Origin: Rhizaria sp. SCN 62-66
Taxonomy: Eukaryota; Rhizaria, unplaced
Direction: 5' to 3'
Assembly (NCBI GenBank): GCA_001724265.1
Contig: MEDY01000431.1
Coordinates: forward strand, 1-23,394
Length of the DNA stretch: 23,394 bases
In this document: positions 9,229-17,397 of the stretch, in pieces
Numbering within the stretch: position 1 is the first letter of the stretch
Layout: each line of letters starts with the position of its first letter
Translations under genes and position numbers: made by a program
The notes under the pieces: generated by a model
Databases searched by the model: none
Told to the model about the DNA's origin: nothing
The model's input: the letters and a program-made list of their open reading frames with translations, nothing else

Positions 9229-9808
9229 ATGTCTGATCGTCGCCCTACTTCCGACGAGAACGCTACCCGTACGTCACAGTTGACAAGCAAATATAGATGC
9301 ACCTTGCCCCTAGTAGTACTTGGAGAACTCTTTATTTGATTCGCAGTGCGCTGACACGACATCTTAAATCAAGACTCACAACCCGTTCTTCATTTCTCAT
9401 CACGCCTCAGGCAACTCCGGTTCAATGCGCCTGCGCCCCGTCGCCCGCGCCGACTACGCCCCGCGTATGCGCACCGAAGGCGCCGGCACGGGCGCCGCCG
9501 TAGCGCAGCCCGCACGCCCGCGCTCACGCCCCGCGACCGCTGTGGAGCTCTACGGCCCTTCGAGCGCGGCCGCGGTCCACGGCGCGGCCGCGGCCGCGCC
9601 CGCTATTGCCGGCCGCCGGGGGCTCGTGCGCCGCGAAATCACCAAGAACAAGGCGTTCCCGGCCGTGTACGCGCCGCCGCCGCAGCCCGTGCAGGGCGAG
9701 TACGCGCCCGCGCACGGGCCCGGCGGTAACGCCGACCTGCGCGCCCATGGTAACGGCGCCAGCGCTGGCGGGCATATGTACTTCCAGCCGCGCCGCCAGA
9801 CGCATTAA
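9229..9808 (+). CDS. Small basic orphan protein, two exons
   Basis: I do not recognise this protein. Exon 1 is 9229-9268 (ATG TCT GAT CGT...), the intron is 9269-9410 (GTACGT...CAG) and exon 2 is 9411-9808, ending in TAA. The phase-1 join gives 145 aa. The first exon encodes a short polar N-terminus (MSDRRPTSDENATR). The rest is Arg/Pro/Ala-rich with two short better-structured patches, YAPRMRTEGAGTG and RRGLVRREITKNKAFPAVYAPP. There is no signal peptide or membrane segment. Unspliced, exon 1 runs into a TGA, and exon 2 alone has an internal ATG at 9425. The donor matches the other introns of the window and the strong base-composition step at 9411 supports the splice. It may be a nucleic-acid-associated or disordered protein; that is a guess from composition only. 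Confidence 0.7.
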
Positions 9809-9917
9809 GTCGAGCAACAATGCGGTGTTGATGTGTCGATAATCCATGGCTTTTCGTTATGAAGATGAAAAAACATATGTGTATTGCAAAAGTGTACACA
9901 CAGCACGGTGATAGTAG

Positions 9918-9940
9918 AATAAAACACAAAAGAGAATAAA
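9918..9940 (+). terminator. Candidate polyadenylation signals downstream of the small orphan gene
   Basis: AATAAA occurs at 9918-9923 and again at 9935-9940, about 110-130 nt after the TAA of the plus-strand gene, in the AT-rich gap between two convergent genes (9809-10083). Position and orientation fit 3'-end formation. In AT-rich DNA the hexamer could also be chance. Confidence 0.35.
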
Positions 9941-10083
9941 GAAAGTTGTCTAGAAAACAAAAAATATGAAAAGCAAGATCAATATAACATCCGCTAACTA
10001 GTACTATAGAGAACGTGTGGTTGCGCTTTCAGGCGATAGCGGGACGGCGTTCAGCCTCTGCAGCTGTTCGTGCGATGATGCGC

Positions 10084-11220
10084 TTAGCCGAGCGTGTGGC
10101 CCTTGCTGTGAGCGACAACAGACAAGCAAAACGAATAAAAATAAAGAGATGAGCGAGTTGCACCAGAGTAAACGGCAGATATTCACAAGATCATCATCAA
10201 ACGCAGACAGATACATCATCGCATCAAAGTGCAACGTAAAGTGCGGCGTACCCGGTAAAGGCGTGGAAGCCGCTGCCGGCGCCGCTTGCGGTGCCCGAGG
10301 CCGCAGCGCCGCTGCTGCTGCGCGCGGGTTGGGACCCCAGCGCGTGGCCGCGGGGCGCGCTGACGAGGTACGACTGGCCGGCGCCGGCGTTGTTGCCGTC
10401 CTCGACGTCACCGAGCTGCTGCCCGCTACTGGCACCCCAGTTGTGCTGCCGCTGCGGCGCCGCCTGGCCGCGCTGCGCAGGGCCACCCGCGCCGGCGGCG
10501 GTGCGGTAGGGCGCAGCGCCGTAGCCGTCGCCGCTGTCGCCGCCCTGCTGCATGTCAGCGCCGTTGTAGAGGATGCTCTTGAGCTCTTTGTAGAGCTTGT
10601 AAGCGACGACAGTGGCGTAGAGGTACACCGCCGGGCCCGCACCGATGGTGATCATGTAGAAGGTGCCCACCCAACCCTTGGGGCCCGCAAACGCGGCGAC
10701 GCCCGCGAGGTAGAGGATGAGGCGCAGCACGGCCCAAACGGTGTTAAAGCCGTTGAGGAACATGTAACACATGACCTGCTGGTACGAGTACGCCATCGGG
10801 TGCGACTTGACCGCGAAGGCGCCGACGAGAACGAAGATGAGGTCGAAGGCGCCGTCAAAGTAGCGTCCGCCCAGGAAGTCGAAGATGGCAAGGATGAACT
10901 GCAGCACCACGGCCAGGATGAAGAGCTGGCCCAACACCTGTGAACGCGGTGTGTGATACGTGTGTGATGACGTGTGTGTGTCCAGAGAAGCAAAAGGGGT
11001 TTTGACAAACAACGTAGAAGCAGTGTGGTTAAGATAAGTCCGTATATTATGTGTAGGCGTCAGTTTAATGCGTGTAGAATGGGGTATGTGTTAGACTGCG
11101 TTTGTTCTACGGCAAGGGTGACGAAAGTATGGGATGAAGGTGAAAGCAACAAAGTGGACGTACGTTGGCCTTGGGCGACGCTGGAATCAGCATGTTTTGT
11201 CCGCCACCAAAAAGACACAT
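10084..11220 (-). CDS. Tetraspan membrane protein of unknown function
   Basis: The exons on the minus strand are 11220-11164, 10937-10252 and 10105-10084, giving 254 aa ending in TAA. The joins are phase 0 and phase 2; the last exon encodes only KGHTLG plus the stop. There are four hydrophobic segments at about residues 20-41, 49-62, 74-101 and 108-132, connected by short loops (GGRYFDGAFD; KSHPMAYSYQQ; AGPKGW). The short N-terminus (MCLFGGGQNMLIPASPKAN) lacks a cleavable signal. The tail from about 135 to 254 is Gly/Ala/Gln-rich and probably cytosolic. The four-helix hairpin layout recalls small vesicle/Golgi tetraspan families, but I cannot assign it to one. The gene is convergent with the small orphan gene. 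The N-terminal exon is inferred from donor, acceptor and frame agreement; the 22-nt terminal exon is the least certain part. Without it the frame would continue YAALYVAL and stop. Confidence 0.75.
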
Positions 11221-11990
11221 CTTTCAAGAGGCTATATATCAGGAGCAATATAGGAGGGCAGTTAGAATGTGAGCGGATGCAACGGTATTGAGGTGGAATG
11301 CATCGAAAGGCAGAGCTGCCACAGTCTTTGTCCTTAATCACTTGCTAGACGACTACTCCTAAGTCCTGATACGAATGAATAGAATCTGCAGCAGCACTCA
11401 AACGTTGCATAATCATTCCCACGCCATTGTAGTCCCCTTAAAATGCGCAGTGCTTCTTATATGTAGACTTATCACATTAGCAGGAGGAGGGAACCATTGA
11501 AGGGTCGCCAGAGTCATCACACGCGCCCTAAAGCGCGATCACACCTGAAAAGATGGCACTTAACAAGCTCCAGAGAACGCACAATTATACGTAGTCAATA
11601 ATTCAATTGTGTTAATACTTATAAACGTATTGTTGTTTCAATGTGACGACGGGACGTTGAGATATGGCGTATGATCTTTGCATGGTCACACAAATCTGCT
11701 CTCAGCCACCATTGTCAAGTCACGCTTGTGGTGATTTTGCAATTGACTTAGGAAGTGATACGAACACAACTGCGTTTCATATTATATCTTGCAATTTGCT
11801 AGAGTTACAGTATAATCATTGTATTGATTGTTATCCAGCACTGGTAGCACGTAAAACGCGCTCGACTGACACAATAAAAAAGGAGACAAGTCTCTCTCTC
11901 ACTCATGCTGGACTCACATTCGCGTCCGTTCACTTCACGAGCGCGGTCGAGTCCGCAGACACACTTGGGGTATGAAGCGCTGTTACGCAC
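11221..11990. other. Spacer between two leftward genes; no gene seen
   Basis: About 770 nt of AT-rich DNA. It holds the promoter/5' UTR of the tetraspan gene and the 3' region of the SOD gene. A short plus-strand frame at 11664-11975 has no coding-like base composition. No RNA gene was recognised. Confidence 0.5.
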
Positions 11991-13143
11991 TTAGAGCTTG
12001 GCAGCCTTGGTGAGGTTGGCCTCGGCGAACTCCCAGTTAGCGAGCTTGTCGAGGAAGGCGTCGACGAAGTCGGGGCGGCGGTTCTGGTAGTCGAGGTAGT
12101 AGGCGTGCTCCCAAACGTCGATGGTGAGGATGGGCTTGAGGCCGTGCGCGACGGGGGTGTCAGCGTCGTGGGTGCCGACGACCTTGAGCTTGTTATCGGC
12201 GTCGAGCACGAGCCAAGCCCAGCCGGAGCCGAAGTGGGTGGCGGCGGCGGTCTTGAACTCCTCGCGGAACTTGTCGAAGGAGCCGAAGTCGGCGTCGATC
12301 TTGGCCGCGATGGCAGAGCCGGCGGGGGCCTTGCCGCCCGCGTTGGGCGCCATCGACTCCCAGAAGAACGAGTGGTTGAAGTGCTGAGCGGCGTTGTTGA
12401 AGACGGGCTTGTTGCCGGTGGCGGCGGCCTTGAGGATCACCTCCTCGAGGGTGGCCTTCTCGAGCTCGGTGCCAGCGACGAACTTGTTGAGGTTGGTCAC
12501 GTAGGTGTTGTGGTGCTTGCCTGTATAATGGTTAGCAAAGTGAACAAAATGATTTTTTAGTGGTTAGAAGAGACTTTGAAGGGGATCAGAGCGTTGAGAG
12601 GAGCGACGTCCCATCAAACGGATCGGAGATTTGGGTGACGAGGGATGCATCTTTGTGCGAAACGCAATCAAAAAGAACACATCACGCAGCAATTCGAGTA
12701 GTGGTGGAAACAGAAAATGCTGATCTAACATGTAATGAAGAAGAAATCTTAGTTGGAACGTACCATGGTGGAAGGAGAAGGTGTTGGCGGAGACGTGAGG
12801 CTCGAGGGCATCAGCGGCGTAGGGGAGGGCGGGAAGGGTGAACGACATGGTCGAAAAGAAACGGGAAACGCTGCGGGGAGCTAAAGATCCGAATATGCAA
12901 TCACAAAAGCAATCATGTGAGCAAAGAAACACTTCGAAGCATGGCTGATATGGCGAGATAACTGAGATGATCCGAGATCGTCAGACAGAGAGTCTCGAAC
13001 GAGTCAGCCTCAATCTATCGGACAACAGAGAATAAAGAGCCAAGAGCATGGCAAAACAAAATGCAAAAAAGAGAGTAAAGTCAAGTGACCAAGTGGTGGC
13101 CCGATAGCGACGTACCAATGCTTGCGCGGATCAGGGAAAGCAT
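11991..13143 (-). CDS. SOD: Iron superoxide dismutase, mitochondrial
   Basis: It converts superoxide to oxygen and hydrogen peroxide. The exons on the minus strand are 13143-13116, 12880-12764 and 12520-11991, giving 224 aa ending in TAA (both joins phase 1). Residues 1-20 (MLSLIRASIAPRS...RFFST) form an Arg/Ser-rich, acid-free mitochondrial presequence. The SOD domain follows from MSFTLPALPYAADALEPH. The expected metal ligands are His47 (FHHGKHH), His98 (NHSFFW), Asp183 and His187 (DVWEHAYYLDY). Gln94 in the NNAAQ motif is the residue position that marks Fe-type rather than Mn-type enzymes. The gene sits head-to-head with the Ala/His-rich gene. An in-frame upstream ATG (13176-13174) would add 11 residues; the inner ATG was chosen because the presequence starts there. 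The ATG at 12848-12846 in exon 2 begins the SOD domain itself, so alternative transcripts starting there could yield a cytosolic form. Confidence 0.95.
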
Positions 13144-13176
13144 GGTGAGGGCTTTGTTGATGTGGCGGTCCACCAT

Positions 13177-13465
13177 GCTCCAAGGACGAGCAAGGTCGCG
13201 ACTGTACCATACGAAAATGAATTTATTTTATCGGCCCCTGTTGAAGCCACCACACAGCGAAAGCAGAGTGTCTTGCGGCTGATTCGACACTGCATAACTC
13301 CACGCACCATCCGTCAGTGCAGTTAAGCGCAAATGCTCATGGTATTCAACTAAAAATATTTCTATTTCTTTTTTAACAACGCTTAGAAAGTGCAGCAACC
13401 CTCCGGACGAGAAGCACTGCTAAGCTCCGACGAGAGCCGCCGTTTCGTGCTGCACTGAAGGAGGG
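13177..13465. promoter_or_regulatory. Divergent promoter region between SOD and the Ala/His-rich gene
   Basis: The 290-nt gap lies between two head-to-head genes and so should contain both promoters. No TATA box or known operator was recognised with confidence. The right half (about 13340-13380) is a T/A-rich run just before the plus-strand gene. Confidence 0.4.
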
Positions 13466-16400
13466 ATGAACTACATTTCCTACGGCGCGGCTGGCGAGGC
13501 ACAGGAAGTGTACTACTCGCCCGAGCAGGTGCGCCATGCCACGCAGTCGCTTGCGCACCGCCTCGATGCCCTGCAGCGCACCACGGCCGGCTTCTCCAGC
13601 AACTCCGCCTCTGGCGGGCACAGTGGTGTGTTGGATCTGCTTCCCGCCTCCTCAGGAATCGACTTCACGCTCGCAGCGCGCCACCGCATCATCCAACCCA
13701 TCGCATCGGCCTTGCCTACCCACTACCAGTCCCACGGCACTCTTGCAGGCGCCGACGCAGCTGGTGTGGAGCTCGCGAGCGGCGGGGCGCCCGACGCGAC
13801 GGCGTACGCGTTCTCTGACCCTTTTTCGAGCATCTCGCGGCCGCTGCTACTGGGCTCGCCCGCCGAGCGCCGCCGCCTCGACGGACGCGTCAACGCGCGC
13901 CTCGCCGCCGCAGCCGCAGCCGCGCACGCCCATAGCCACAGTCACATTCACCTTCGCAGCCACAGCAATACCCCATCCGCCCCTCCGACCGTTCCCTCCA
14001 CGCCCGCGACTGCGGCTGCAGCCGCGGCTGCTGCTGAAGACGACGGGACTGAGGCCGCGGTGGCGAGGGCCCGGGGGGCGCTGGCGCGCGCGCGGGCGCG
14101 CACGGAGGCGACCGCCGCCGCCGTGGCCGCTGCAACGACTGTCAATGCCAGTGCGTCCAGTGCGCGCCACAGCGGCGTCAAGAAGGGGAGGCGTGCCAGT
14201 GTGACCGTTGCACCTGCGACAGCACCCACATCAGCATCAGCGTTAGCGTTGGCATCTGCCCCCGGCCACAGCCGTGGACACAGACAGCACGCATGCAGTC
14301 GCAGTCCCACATCCGCCGCCGCTGCCCACAAGAACACCACTGCCACTGCCACTGCTACCGTCCCTGCCAGTGCATCTGCGGCCCAAGCCACGGCGGCCCA
14401 CGCGGCTGCCTCTGGCGGCCTGTCTGCGGCCCACGGCTACCTGCTGTCGAACAGCCGGCGCGCGTTCGGCCAGCCCTACGCCGCGCCCCTGCTCCACGAC
14501 GCCGCGCCCCTGCTCCACGTCAATACCCCCGCCAGCGCCAGCGCCAATGCCTCTGCCCACCCCAGCGCCCGCGGCAACGCGAGCCTTGCACACATCGCGG
14601 GCACTGCGCACGTGGCCGCTCTGGCTGCAGGCGCGAGCGCTGCCGCGCCTGCGGCTGCAACGGTGACCGTGGCCGTGACCGAGGCAGGCGGCTTCTCGGT
14701 GCGGCACGTGCTGGTGCCCACGGTCACCATCGCGCCCAAGCAGCCCGCCGCCGCCAGAGCCTCTGCAGCGAAGCGCGCCACAGCGGTCAGCGACATCGTG
14801 ACGCCGCTCACGGCCACTGCTGCCGCTGCGGGGTCAGGGCTTACGGCCACCAACGGCGGGAGTCAGCTCGCGACTGGCACTGCGACTGGGACTGCCACTG
14901 GCACAGGGGCGACTGCAGCTGCGCCGACCCGAGCCGCAGCTCTCGCGAACGCGACCGCGGCAACGGCGCAGCAGTCAGGTGCAAGATACATCGGCGACGC
15001 TAGCGGTGTTGACGGCGGCGTCTCGGGCGTGGCTGGCGTCGAGTACTCTGCGACCTCGACCTCGACCGCGACGGGACCTCTTTGGTCGCATCCACCGAAG
15101 CCGTCGCGCGCAGCCGCGTACCTCAACGCCCGCGCCGCCGCCGCGCGCGCCGCCGCCACGGCCAGTCTCGCTGCCGCGGCTGTGACGCCCGCGGCCGTGA
15201 CGGCCAGCTCTGTCGGCACCGGTCCCCCCGCCGCCGAGACCGAGGGCAGCGCTGGCGGCGGCGCTGGCGACAACACCGGCGGCGACAGCAGCAGCGGCGG
15301 CGGGGATCACTGCTAGCTCTGTCGCGGGAACCACGTCCGCGGGCTAGACTGTCAGTGCACGTGCCACCGCAGGCACGCGCACGGTCACGCCCACGGTCAC
15401 GGTGGCCACGGTGGTTACAGCGGTCACGGTGGCCACAGGGGCGCGTTGAGTCTGCGTCAGCCGGCGGGCGGGAGCGACCACGCGCTCGCCGAGGCGCGCG
15501 CGCTGCAATCGCACATCGCCTCTCTGGTTGCCGCGCCGCTGCCTGCGGCACCAGCGCACGCGACGACCGACACTGGCGCTGGCTCTGCTGGTACAAGTTT
15601 TGGGTCACCTGCTGCTCACGGCCACGGCCACGGCTCCGGTCACGGTCCTAACAAGCTCTTAGCACACGCGCGCCCACGGCCGCAGTCGCGGTCTCGGTCG
15701 CCGTCCCGGTCGCCACGGTGCGTGCGGTTTGCCGTCTCTGCCCGCGGTCACACCACTGCACCGACCGACACGACTGCTGTTGCTCGCGGTCACGGCCACG
15801 GTCACCCCGGTGACGCCCTAGCTGAGGGCCCGTCCGCGCACGACGACCCAGTCGCCAGCTACTACAACGACGAGTATGCGGCGCTGTACAGCCGGGCCAA
15901 CGTCTCCGTGGCCGACGCCGCAGCCGCAGCCGCCGCGGCCGCGCGGAGCCACCTGCCCCCGCGCCCCGCGGCCGCTGCCGGCGGTGCACCGGGCGGCAAC
16001 AGCAGTCAGCAGCTGCAGCGGCGGTGGCAGCAGCAGCAACAGCAGCGCGGGGGCCCGTTGTCCGCGGCCGTCGCTGCGCAGCGCGGGCGCTAGGTCGCCG
16101 CCGAGGCCGCGGCGGCGGGCGCGGCGGCCGAGGCGCGCACGGCCGCAACGGTGGCCGCGGCGCGCGCGGCGGCGCCTGGGGCCGCTGTCGCCGCAGCGAC
16201 AGCCGCGACTGCAGCCGCGACCGCAGCCGCGACTGCAGACACTGCGGTCACTAACAGCACGCGCGATCGCAGCTCTGCTGATAACGTGGGCACTGCTGGT
16301 GCTGCTGCTGTTAGTCTCCCGTCGCTCCCGTTGCCACTGCAGTCACCGCACCGCCAGCAACAGCAGCAGCAACAACAACTGCAACAACAACAACAGCAAG

Positions 16401-17029
16401 AGCAGCACAAGCTGATGCAGTTGCAGCACGGCATGTGTCTGTCGCCGCGCGAACTTCTGAGGGTGTACCGGCGCCAACAGGGCTACAACAGCTGCAATGG
16501 TAGCAGTAACGAGACTGCAGTGTCAAGCTTGCACGCGTTATCCCCGTCGCGCTCCCAGTTAAAGCTGCTGGCTCACTCGCTGTCGCAGCCTCGTTTGCTG
16601 CATTCACAGTCTCAGTCGTTGTTGCAGTCGCACCGGCTGCCGCCTCAGCACACGCTGTCTCCACTTAAAGGCGCGCAGCGGACACACGCGCAGCCGGGGC
16701 CGCTGCCGGCGTCGCTGCCGTCTCTGCAGCCCGGTACAGCGGCTGCTCACGGTCACTCTCCACACATTGGTCACGGTCATGGTGATGCATCGGCGTCGCT
16801 GCGGCCGCTGGACTCGCGCGCGATGGCTGGACTGGCCTTCCCACCGCGTGCCAATGTTGGTGTTGGCGGTACGTTGAGCGCACGGGGCAGCAATGACTCA
16901 TCTGTGGTCACGTCAGGCTCTGCGGCCCAGGGGAGTGAGACCGATAGGACGGTGCCCGGGGGGCAAAGGGGGGACTTGACGCTTGCGCAGGTTCTTTCCG
17001 CGATGAATCTGAATCGGGTCAAGCGGTAA
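13466..17029 (+). CDS. Ala/His-Gly/Gln-rich orphan reading frame with two in-frame TAG codons
   Basis: From ATG 13466 a frame runs to TAA at 17027-17029 (1187 codons), interrupted only by TAG at 15314-15316 and 16091-16093. By the standard code the protein ends at 616 aa. The second segment (15317-16090) has no ATG, so it could not be translated alone by normal initiation. Its content (His-Gly repeats, SYYNDEYAALYSRAN, SR-like SRSRSPSRSPR, poly-Ala) matches the style of the flanking segments. The third segment has poly-Gln followed by CLSPRELLRVYRRQQGYN, a Ser/Leu/Gln-rich part and the end LTLAQVLSAMNLNRVKR. The N-terminus (MNYISYGAAGEAQEVYYSPEQVRHATQSL...) is the most ordinary-looking part. 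No known domain was recognised. Options are UAG read as an amino acid, stop readthrough, a decaying pseudogene, unrecognised GC-rich introns, or a 616-aa protein with a long 3' UTR. Open frames come easily in GC-rich DNA, so continuity alone is weak evidence; composition and the lack of TAG stops elsewhere add to it. Confidence 0.6.
15314..15316 (+). other. First in-frame TAG in the Ala/His-rich gene
   Basis: The codon follows GGGDHC and is followed by CTC TGT CGC (LCRGNHVRG), then His-Gly repeats in the same frame. No GTRCGY donor close upstream would splice it out. It is either the real stop of a 616-aa protein, a sense UAG, or a mutation. Confidence 0.6.
15377..15434 (+). repeat. His-Gly hexamer repeat just downstream of the first TAG
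   Basis: GGTCAC/GGCCAC-type hexamers encode alternating His and Gly/Ala in the frame of the upstream gene. Similar hexamers recur at about 15618-15645, 15788-15807 and 16748-16785, and in the next gene at about 18001-18050. Their presence in this frame supports translation past the TAG at 15314. Confidence 0.7.
16091..16093 (+). other. Second in-frame TAG in the Ala/His-rich gene
   Basis: The codon lies between AAVAAQRGR and VAAEAAAAGAAAEAR, an Ala-rich helix-like stretch that continues in the same frame. A GTGCGT at 15718-15723 is the only donor-like match seen upstream that could in principle splice it out, but the removed DNA would be GC-rich and unlike the other introns. Confidence 0.6.
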
Positions 17030-17397
17030 ATCTACTTAGTTTTTCACAATACACTAATTTTAAGTCAGAAAACAACTTTCACTCCATTTTGGGCGACTTG
17101 ATGATTGCTTGTGGCTAAGGTCGACTCCTCGTTCGGGGTGTGGGGCAAAACAAAAACATTGATATCTCAATCCACGCAACGTGAACGTCGACGCTTGTTG
17201 GGTATTTGATTATTTAAACGTATTTGAAACGGTGTATTTTATTTGACCATTCTGCCAGCGCCGTGCATCGCGCACTGCATCCTCTCCTAGAAGCATGATT
17301 GACCGGTTGAATATCCTCTCCACGTATCTCTCTTTTCCCAGCCGTCCGTTCGTCTCCCTCCTCTCTTCTGCGCACGCGTCTTGGCTATTGACCCGCA
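17030..17397. other. AT-rich spacer between two plus-strand genes
   Basis: This contains the 3' region of the Ala/His-rich gene and the promoter/5' UTR of the adaptor-like gene. The last ~60 nt are C/T-rich. No gene or RNA was seen. Confidence 0.5.

Noticed and set aside
11664-11975. 103-aa plus-strand frame
   Set aside because: AT-rich, with no codon bias and no recognisable motif, unlike every real gene in the window.
15446-16093. Separate gene starting at a TTG codon
   Set aside because: There is no ATG in this segment, and it lies in exactly the same frame as the flanking segments, so it is better treated as part of the 13466-17029 frame.
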